From: Desulfonema limicola
Lineage (GTDB): Bacteria > Desulfobacterota > Desulfobacteria > Desulfobacterales > DYRC01
Reading direction: 5' to 3'
Length of the DNA: 11,499 nt
Assembly: GCA_020718925.1 (NCBI GenBank)
Contig: DYRC01000117.1
Location: 1 to 11,499, forward strand
Made by a program: the position numbers and the translations under genes. The number at the start of each line of letters is the position of its first letter. Within the stretch, counting starts at the first letter, position 1. Positions 5,316-11,499 of the stretch are shown here, piece by piece. The notes below the pieces were generated by a model. That model did no database searches, was not told where the DNA came from, and saw only the letters and a list, made by a program, of their open reading frames with translations.

Positions 5316-8300
5316 TCATTCCATTATTGAAAATCTCAGAATCGCGCCGTTATCGCCGACAACAGACACGGAACGGTCATCTGCCCATATTCCCATGAAA
5401 TTCCGGTTAGTTCCTGTGGGAATCTGAGACCATCCTCTGCCGGAAGAGTAAAACACAACGCCGTTCTCACCCGCCGCAAATACATACTTACCGAAACCTG
5501 TGATACTTCGGAATTTCTCAGTTCCGCCGCTTCTCTGCGCTGTCCATGCCGCACCGTCATAATGCAGAATCGTTCCGCCATCTCCGGCTGCATAAATATC
5601 CGAAGTTGATCTTCCCCAGACAGAATAAAGATTTGCCGAAGTCGCGCTGTCCTGATAAGTCCAAGTATTTCCTTCGTATTTCAGGATTGTGCCGCCGGAG
5701 CCTGCTGCTATGAAACTTCCGTTTTCACCCGATATGCCGTATAATGTCGCAGTCGTATCTGTTTCAGATATCTGCCACGATGAGCCGTCATAAATAAGAG
5801 CCGTTCCTTTTTCGCCCACTGCTATAACCGTCAAAGCATCTCCGCTTACCGCATACAGATTTTCGGTTGTCGGAGATTGCATCGGTGCCCACCGGGTCCC
5901 GTCATAGTGCAGAATTGTTCCTGCCCAGCCTACGGCAAAAATATCCGAAGCTGATCTTCCCCATATATCATACAGCCATTCAGATGAATTACTCTGCTTT
6001 TCAGACCAGATCCCATCCGAGTAATGATAAATGAGATTCTGATACCGCGAGGCATCATAGTCAAACCGTCCGCCCACTGCAATCATCTCAGACTGAGAAA
6101 TCCCCGTGATATTTTTGAACCATGCTGAAGACGCGCCCGGAATATCCGGATTTATCCATGTCCAAGTGCCTTTCAGGGTTTCCTTGCTGACCGGATTGAC
6201 AGAAATTTTCACATTCGCGGTTCCCTTGTTTTTGCCATCGGAAACTTCAATCCCCAGCGTGTAGGAAGATGCTTTGTCGTAATTCAACGTCCCGATAAGC
6301 GAAATCGCTCCGCTAGCGCTGTCAATCGCAAACACGCTGTCCGTGTTGCCTGAGACAATGCCATAACTGAACACCGCTTGAGGATTACCGGAGCTTGCGG
6401 TAACCGTGCCTAAAACCGTTCCGATAGCGGCATTCTCCTCAACAGAAAAATTCTTATCGCTGACAAAAACCTGATCGCCCGTAACATCAATGGTGATCTT
6501 TCCGCTGGCTTTGTTTTTGCCGTCAGAGACTTCAACCGTCAATACATATTGCTTTACAGAAAGCTTTGCAGCATCCGCAATCACAATATCACCGGTTTTG
6601 GTATTGATAGCAAATATCTCATCATCATTGCCGGAGATGATGTGATAACTCAGTACTGCCGTGCTGTCTGCTGCAACCGCTGTTACTGTACCGACATAAG
6701 TGCCTGATTCAAAACTTTTATCGGTTGAAAAGCTCTGATCCGCAACGATCAGCTTGTCTTTACTCTTATCCACCACCTGAACCGTAATGGTTGCAATCTT
6801 AGTATTTTTGCCGTCTGACACCTGAACCGGCATCTCATAATTCTTCGTGCCGTTTTTGATCAGCAGGCTGCTGTTGGCAATCTTTATTTTTCCGGTATAC
6901 AAATCTATCGAAAAAACATTACCGGTATTGCCGGATAAAATCGTGAAAACAATCTCTTCAGATGAGGCATAAGCAATAACCGTACCGATTACCGTTCCAT
7001 TCGGCGCATTAATATCCACGACAAACTTCTGATTTTCAATGTAAACACCTTTGCTATCTCCGGTTCCGGGCGTACCGGGTTTTGGCGGCGGTTTAGGTGT
7101 GCTTTTATCAACGGTGATCTTGTAATTCGCCACATTTTTCGCATCATCTCTGTACTGCACATACACATCTTTTTTACCGTCTCCTTCGCTCAGTTTCCAG
7201 TCTTTGTCCTTGACGCGGGTTTCCCAATCTGCATTTTTGCCGTAGCCCGTATTGCTGATACTCATATCTTTCACACCGGGACCGCTTGCGCCTAATTTCA
7301 GGCTTACCGTGTCGCCGGAAGAACTGGCGGGAGCCTTTGCAACGCCGTTTGTCGGCGCAACATTGTCAATTTTGATCGCAACCGTAATCGTTTCCCCGAT
7401 TCTTCCGCGCTCATCCACAACTGCGATATGAGCATAAACAATTTTTCCGTCCCCGCTCATATTATTGCCGGTGGACTGAGGCGAACCTGCCGGCGGAGAT
7501 TCAGGCGCGTTGCGCTTGTCAATCGTATAACCAGGGTCAGTGTTGTATGACACATAACATTTGGTACCCGGCGGCAGAGTATATGTCAGCGATGGATGAG
7601 GATTATTTGACGGCGGAATATAGTCCGGTCCTGCCGACCCCCTGAGCGCTGTATTTTTCACTTTTCCGATAATGTGAGTGAATGACTTCACATTCTGAAC
7701 CGGCGCAGGCTTGCTGTGGCTTGGCGGCACAGAAGATGTTTTTACCGGCTTGCTGAATTTGAAATTTACTACGGTATTTGTATGACACAGCTTTGCCCCT
7801 GAAGGCGGATCATCTGTAACCGGATTATCAACGCCGACATTGCTGCTGTCCGCCCACTGGCTGACGGTCGGCTCTTTGCCCGCATAAGCCGTAACTTTGA
7901 TATAGTACTGCTTTTCCGGAACCAGTGTGCTGATGTCGAATTTTCCGGTATTATCGGCGGATGCTGAACTGACAAATCTGCCGCTCTGTTCAAACGCTTC
8001 CGCAACAAATTCAATGCCCGAAGGAACAGTCCCGTCAGCATCCGCAATCGTTCCGCTGATGGTGTTTTCTACGCCTTTGCTCAGATAAAAATCAACCGTC
8101 TCACCGAGTTTTTTCGCCCCCACGCTCTGAGACGGGTATCCGGGCGCAAGCACTGTAACCGTATAATCATTCAGCACGGCGTTCTGAGAATCGCTGCTCT
8201 TCAGCCCGTTGATAAGATATTGCCCATCCTCGCTTGTAATCGCACTTGCGCTGTAATAATCCGTTTCAGACATGGATATTGAAGCGGCTTCCACCGTGAT

Positions 8301-11300
8301 GCCGGACAAAGGCTTGCCGGTCTTACGGTCTCTGACAATTCCTGTGATGGCTCCGATTTTTTCCAATACAAAATTAATCGTCTCATCCGAAGAGGCTGTC
8401 AAGGTCTGTCCGATATAGCCTGATTTGATAACCGTTATGTTATATCCGCTTGATGACACAGGCACATTCGGAATCACAAATTCCCCGTTATACCCGGTTT
8501 CGGTCAGGTGCTTGAAAAATTTTCCGGACGCAAGCGCTGTAACATCCGCATCGGTAATCCCGGCGCCGGTGTCTTTATCCGTAACCCGCCCGCTAATCCG
8601 GCTTCCCTCAACAACGGTTATGTCTATGGCATTACCGGACATGGGCAGAGAAACATTTTCCACAATGGAAAAGCTGTAAGGCGTATCCTTATCCGGCGAG
8701 ATCATCAGTTTGTAATCATTTGCCTGCGGAAGTCCTTTCAGTTGATATTTTCCGCTGTTATCTGATACTGCCCATATTTCGCCATTAATACCTATAGACT
8801 CTGACCAGAGTTCTATGGTTACTTTAGGAACAATCTGTCCGCTGCTGTTTTTAACCGTACCGCTCATCGTGCTGCCCTGATCCGGATCAAGCGTGAAATC
8901 AAGTCCTGTGGTGTTTGTAGCAATATGCTGTTTTTCCACCGGCGGATAATACCAGTCAGGACGGGCAATCACCGTATAATCAGAACCTTTTGAAAGCCCG
9001 GTCAGTTGATAATCCCCGTTTTCATCCGTGAACGCGCCTGCGCCGGATTGCTGCAATTCTGATCGTGCCTCAACCCACATAAATTCCAGCGGCAGTCCTT
9101 TGGGCGATGTTATCCTCCCGCTGATGGTTTCGGTCGGGAATACGATAATGTCAATGCCGGATACATTGCCGTCCATTGTGCTGACAGATGATGCGAACAA
9201 CTGATTTCTGACGCTTTCAGACGGTTTATAATAGTAAAATACGCCGAATGCCGGATCAGTCACATAAACCGCATAATCAGGCGCAGAATGAATGCCTTTG
9301 ATAAGATAACTGCCATCGGCTGAAGTTACTCCGCTTTCATAAGCACCGACTGTTTCTGACCATAATTCTACGGTCAGTCCGGCTTTGGGCTTTTGGTTCG
9401 GATCAAGAACTTTGCCGGAAAGACTTCTGCCCGCAGACAGTTTGAAATTCACCACCGCAGTCAGCGTTTTGCTCAGATCATAACGGGTTGCTTCTGATTC
9501 AGACAGGGTTCCGTCATCTGTCCCGTTATAGTAATGGTCAAGATATTTGGGCGAACTGATATAAACAATATAATCGGACGCCGGAATAAGTTTCGTAATC
9601 GTATAAGACACGATCTGCGAGCCGCTTGTCTGAACCTGCGTACTCAGAGTAATATTCCGGGATGGTGAATATACGGTTATCTGTGCCGTATCTCCGACAA
9701 CAACATCGCTCGGAAAGGTTATGCTTCCTGAAATTGTGGCAAGTTGTGAAGGAACTGTAAAATCAATTCCGTCCGCACTGCTTTCGGATAGATCAACCCA
9801 GTCTGCTTCATCAGGACGCAGTTTGTTTTTAAACGCCTGATACGGATAATCATCAGAACTCATTTCAACAATATAATCCGATAACGGCGTTAAGTCTGTG
9901 ATGGAATACGTTACCGCCCCGCCTGTTCCTTCGACAAATACAGAACTTCGTTTATTTTCCGAAGCTGACCACGCGCTGATCATAACGGTTTTACTAACCG
10001 GCAATCCTGAAACCGTTCCGCTGACGGTGCGAAGCGCTTTTGCGGTCAGAGAAACATTAAGAGCAATGTCTTTATCCGCAATAACAACGGTTTTATGCAG
10101 ATCCTCATAATCTGTTGAACGGAAAATCACATCATAACTGCCCGGCATAAGTCCTGAAAGCGAATAACTGCCGGATGCGGATATGAATGTTGACCGTTCT
10201 CCGGTGGTCGGAGAAATTGTTTCTGCGGTTATGCCGCTCAATCCCTGACCGTTGAATGTTATCAGACCGCTGATTTTAAAGCCGGTCGTCAGGACAATAT
10301 TACGTTCAGGTGCTTGAGAATAAGCGGTCGGCGCAACCTTATCCGCCTGCTCTCTGCTGAGAACGGTTCCCGAAGACGCATAATATGCCGGCACATAGCC
10401 CGTCTGACGAACCGAGATAATATAATCCGTGATATTCTGATCCAGCCCGATGATTTCATATTTCCCCTGAGCATCTGTCTTGGCATTGCCGAATTTGGGA
10501 AGCGATGCGGATTGGGCATTGACCGTAATCCCCGCAGGCGCAGGTGTTGTGCCGACAGATACGGCTCCCCGAATCACCAATCCTTTATCCAGAACAAAAT
10601 CAATGTCCTGAACATCCGAAAGCATGAGATCAACAGGCGCGGCTTTGCTCAGTTCCGATGTCTTATTATAATACTGAAGCGCGTAATTCGGATCAGATGC
10701 GGACACAATATAATCCGAAGCCGGATCAAGTCCTGAAATCGTGTAATATCCATCGCTGTCCGTAAACACCGTTCCGTTTTTCTGGGCAGAAGATGTCTTT
10801 GATGCCGCATACACCTTTGCGCCGGAGACAGGTTTCTGATTCATATCTTTCACATTACCGGAAATCGAAAAACCGGCTTTGAGATGAAAATCAATCCCGC
10901 TAACCCCTGTGGCAACTTTTGAGGGATAAGTTTGTGAATTATCGCTCGGAGGCATCGCATCAACGATATAGCCTTTGGTTGCGGCGTCTGCAGCCGATAC
11001 TACTTTAAGCCCGTAAATGATGTAATATCCGGTATCGTCAGTGTACGCGCCGCTTCCGATAATCAGCGCATCAGACCATGCGTTCACCCATACATCCGCT
11101 ATCGGCTTTCCATCTGCTGCATACACATGCCCCTGAATCGTTGCATCTGCGACAGGTTTTACAACAATATCAATATTTTTAATCGGCGGCTCAGTCGGAG
11201 TTATCAATGTTGCCCCGTCTGCTGAAAACGCGCTTTCAATCGGGATATAAACGCCGGGCTTCTCTCCAGCCGGAATGGCATAGAAAACCGATGTTTTAAG

Positions 11301-11499
11301 CTGATCCGAATATATCGAAACCTGATAATCATCCGACATCCCCAAACCCGTCACCGAATAATTTCCATCAGCATCAGTTGTCAGTTTTGCGGAAAAATTC
11401 TTTTTCTGTGAAAAAATACTGACTTCGATATTGGCAAGCCCCTTAACGCCGTCATGCACACGCCCCTGAATGCCGAGATTTTTAATTACCGCTTTTACC
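5316..11499 (-). CDS. Giant modular surface/secreted protein: 13 TTR-like repeats, Ig-like region, 3 cadherin-like repeats, 7-bladed propeller (5' end outside window)
   Basis: The frame stays open to the right edge, so the gene is 5'-partial; 2060 complete codons are visible. The in-frame GTG at 11457-11459 is not a credible start because the codons before it (GIQGR) complete the first strand of a repeat. From the first visible codon: 13 carboxypeptidase-regulatory/transthyretin-like domains (about 1-1250), each opening with an ISG-x-V-like strand and containing a DG-x-Y-x-I-x-GL turn; a Pro-rich Ig-like region (1251-1483); three cadherin-like repeats (1484-1771); and a beta-propeller (1776-2060) ending FSIME. 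All are extracellular-type modules, suggesting a role in adhesion, matrix or ligand binding. No membrane segment, LPXTG, PEP-CTERM-like tail or other C-terminal sorting signal is present; a signal peptide would be upstream. Exact ligands cannot be read from the sequence. The downstream nuclease and TPS genes follow closely. Confidence 0.9.
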   Translation of the reverse strand, partial: VKAVIKNLGIQGRVHDGVKGLANIEVSIFSQKKNFSAKLTTDADGNYSVTGLGMSDDYQVSIYSDQLKTSVFYAIPAGEKPGVYIPIESAFSADGATLITPTEPPIKNIDIVVKPVADATIQGHVYAADGKPIADVWVNAWSDALIIGSGAYTDDTGYYIIYGLKVVSAADAATKGYIVDAMPPSDNSQTYPSKVATGVSGIDFHLKAGFSISGNVKDMNQKPVSGAKVYAASKTSSAQKNGTVFTDSDGYYTISGLDPASDYIVSASDPNYALQYYNKTSELSKAAPVDLMLSDVQDIDFVLDKGLVIRGAVSVGTTPAPAGITVNAQSASLPKFGNAKTDAQGKYEIIGLDQNITDYIISVRQTGYVPAYYASSGTVLSREQADKVAPTAYSQAPERNIVLTTGFKISGLITFNGQGLSGITAETISPTTGERSTFISASGSYSLSGLMPGSYDVIFRSTDYEDLHKTVVIADKDIALNVSLTAKALRTVSGTVSGLPVSKTVMISAWSASENKRSSVFVEGTGGAVTYSITDLTPLSDYIVEMSSDDYPYQAFKNKLRPDEADWVDLSESSADGIDFTVPSQLATISGSITFPSDVVVGDTAQITVYSPSRNITLSTQVQTSGSQIVSYTITKLIPASDYIVYISSPKYLDHYYNGTDDGTLSESEATRYDLSKTLTAVVNFKLSAGRSLSGKVLDPNQKPKAGLTVELWSETVGAYESGVTSADGSYLIKGIHSAPDYAVYVTDPAFGVFYYYKPSESVRNQLFASSVSTMDGNVSGIDIIVFPTETISGRITSPKGLPLEFMWVEARSELQQSGAGAFTDENGDYQLTGLSKGSDYTVIARPDWYYPPVEKQHIATNTTGLDFTLDPDQGSTMSGTVKNSSGQIVPKVTIELWSESIGINGEIWAVSDNSGKYQLKGLPQANDYKLMISPDKDTPYSFSIVENVSLPMSGNAIDITVVEGSRISGRVTDKDTGAGITDADVTALASGKFFKHLTETGYNGEFVIPNVPVSSSGYNITVIKSGYIGQTLTASSDETINFVLEKIGAITGIVRDRKTGKPLSGITVEAASISMSETDYYSASAITSEDGQYLINGLKSSDSQNAVLNDYTVTVLAPGYPSQSVGAKKLGETVDFYLSKGVENTISGTIADADGTVPSGIEFVAEAFEQSGRFVSSASADNTGKFDISTLVPEKQYYIKVTAYAGKEPTVSQWADSSNVGVDNPVTDDPPSGAKLCHTNTVVNFKFSKPVKTSSVPPSHSKPAPVQNVKSFTHIIGKVKNTALRGSAGPDYIPPSNNPHPSLTYTLPPGTKCYVSYNTDPGYTIDKRNAPESPPAGSPQSTGNNMSGDGKIVYAHIAVVDERGRIGETITVAIKIDNVAPTNGVAKAPASSSGDTVSLKLGASGPGVKDMSISNTGYGKNADWETRVKDKDWKLSEGDGKKDVYVQYRDDAKNVANYKITVDKSTPKPPPKPGTPGTGDSKGVYIENQKFVVDINAPNGTVIGTVIAYASSEEIVFTILSGNTGNVFSIDLYTGKIKIANSSLLIKNGTKNYEMPVQVSDGKNTKIATITVQVVDKSKDKLIVADQSFSTDKSFESGTYVGTVTAVAADSTAVLSYHIISGNDDEIFAINTKTGDIVIADAAKLSVKQYVLTVEVSDGKNKASGKITIDVTGDQVFVSDKNFSVEENAAIGTVLGTVTASSGNPQAVFSYGIVSGNTDSVFAIDSASGAISLIGTLNYDKASSYTLGIEVSDGKNKGTANVKISVNPVSKETLKGTWTWINPDIPGASSAWFKNITGISQSEMIAVGGRFDYDASRYQNLIYHYSDGIWSEKQSNSSEWLYDIWGRSASDIFAVGWAGTILHYDGTRWAPMQSPTTENLYAVSGDALTVIAVGEKGTALIYDGSSWQISETDTTATLYGISGENGSFIAAGSGGTILKYEGNTWTYQDSATSANLYSVWGRSTSDIYAAGDGGTILHYDGAAWTAQRSGGTEKFRSITGFGKYVFAAGENGVVFYSSGRGWSQIPTGTNRNFMGIWADDRSVSVVGDNGAILRFSIME
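5319..6173 (-). repeat. Seven-bladed beta-propeller region of the giant protein
   Basis: Residues 1776-2060 contain seven successive units of about 38 residues. Each has the pattern (L/F)-x-x-(I/V)-(W/S)-G, S-x-D-I-(F/Y)-A-(V/A)-G, GT-I-L-x-Y-(D/E)-G, then W. Examples are LYDIWG...DIFAVG...TILHYDG and LYSVWG...DIYAAG...TILHYDG. The first unit is longer (insert with FDYDASRYQ) and the last ends at the stop codon, so seven blades would close a ring. Propellers of this type occur in many secreted bacterial proteins and usually bind ligands or proteins; the specific role is unknown. Confidence 0.8.
5554..5963 (-). repeat. Diverged 65-bp direct repeat between propeller blades
   Basis: Positions 5554-5618 and 5899-5963 align without gaps at about 80% identity, counted by hand (13 differences), and are nearly identical over both ends. 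The offset is 345 bp, or 115 codons, which is exactly three blades. This suggests internal duplication of a block of three blades, or gene conversion between blades. Confidence 0.6.
6186..7049 (-). repeat. Three cadherin-like repeats of the giant protein
   Basis: Three repeats of about 95 residues lie at 6756-7049, 6474-6755 and 6186-6473. Each shows GT-x-(I/V)-GTV near its start, then SGN-x-x-x-(I/V)F-(A/S)-I-(D/N), TG-x-I or SG-A-I, and ends with (Q/E)VSDGKN followed by a final strand. These are bacterial cadherin-like features. The third is the most typical (SVEENAAIGTVLGTV; LNYDKASSYTL). The calcium-binding DRE and D-x-N-D-N motifs of classical cadherins are weak or missing, so calcium dependence is uncertain. 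Confidence 0.75.
7050..7748 (-). other. Ig-like and Pro-rich linker region of the giant protein
   Basis: Residues 1251-1483 begin with a Pro/Ser-rich linker (PVKTSSVPPSHSKPAP). A segment with PPGTKCYVSYNTDPGYTID follows, then an AHIAVVDERGRIGETITV strand pair ending at IDNVAPTNG. A further unit carries DWKLSEGDGKKDVYVQYRD and N-x-x-NYKITVD, resembling the Ig-like domains with a W-x-L-x-x-GDG-x-K-x-VYVQ-x-x-D motif seen in bacterial surface proteins. It ends in a Pro/Lys linker (KPPPKPGTPGTG). Assignment to a precise Ig subfamily is not possible by eye. Confidence 0.55.
7749..11499 (-). repeat. Thirteen tandem carboxypeptidase-regulatory/transthyretin-like domains
   Basis: The domain-opening strands in transcription order are IQGRV, IQGHV, ISGNV, IRGAV, ISGLI, VSGTV, ISGSI, LSGKV, ISGRI, MSGTV, ISGRV, ITGIV and ISGTI, spaced 83-104 residues apart. 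Most contain (D/S)-x-(D/N)G-x-Y-x-(I/L)-x-GL, then a YxV or DYIV strand. A subset has an extra segment with Y-x-x-x-YYN or YYY followed by S-E and ending in (I/V)DF-x-L. The DNA copies are diverged, so the array is old rather than recently amplified. The first unit continues beyond the window edge. Confidence 0.8.

Noticed and set aside
10314..10736. Plus-strand open frame of 140 codons
   Set aside because: It is the shadow of the TTR-like repeats of the giant gene: Arg/Ile-rich, with no domain and no ribosome binding site evident.
11457..11459. GTG as the start of the giant gene
   Set aside because: The frame is open to the window edge, and the codons before it encode GIQGR, part of a repeat-opening strand, so the true start lies outside.

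Overview
The window looks like part of the chromosome of a Gram-negative bacterium of moderate GC content (mid-forties percent by eye). Exported proteins dominate it: one protein with an N-terminal two-partner-secretion (TPS/haemagglutination-activity) domain and one very long mosaic protein built of beta-sandwich repeats. An Uma2-type endonuclease gene and a short GTAGGGG...CCCCTAC palindromic repeat accompany them. This combination is familiar from gene-rich, repeat-rich Desulfobacterota (filamentous or multicellular sulfate reducers) and from Cyanobacteria. I favour the former, but this is inference from family content, not from a marker gene.

Left part, plus strand (2-1478): the 3' two thirds or so of a beta-class DNA adenine methyltransferase gene, entering from the left edge. 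Motif X (QKP), motif I (FFGGSG) and a long C-terminal extension are visible; the catalytic DPPY box would lie upstream. Its stop codon overlaps the ATG of a second reading frame that has a good ribosome binding site but fails after 25 codons; this looks like a decayed gene. Base composition changes abruptly inside the methyltransferase gene, at the boundary between the target-recognition region and motif X.

Convergent intergenic region (about 1479-1629): no intact gene. It holds a 60-bp palindromic element made of two perfect 7-bp hairpins whose 8-nt loops are exact reverse complements of each other, and a small 13-bp direct repeat.

Right part, minus strand (11499 down to 1630): three closely spaced genes read leftwards and probably co-transcribed. 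First is a giant surface or secreted protein, 5'-truncated by the window edge, with at least 2060 residues visible: 13 transthyretin/carboxypeptidase-regulatory-like repeats, an Ig-like region, three cadherin-like repeats and a seven-bladed beta-propeller at the C terminus. Second is an Uma2-family PD-(D/E)XK nuclease with a coiled-coil tail. Third is a TPS-domain beta-helix protein. Gene spacings are 16 and 15 bp. The TPS gene carries a one-base insertion in a run of six G (2100-2105). Removing one G restores a 921-residue protein with the C-terminal region expected for the family; as written, the protein ends early at 787 residues.

The two exported proteins suggest a cell-surface, adhesion or matrix locus. 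The nuclease between them has no obvious mechanistic link to export. No tRNA, rRNA, CRISPR array, transposase or TpsB transporter gene was seen.
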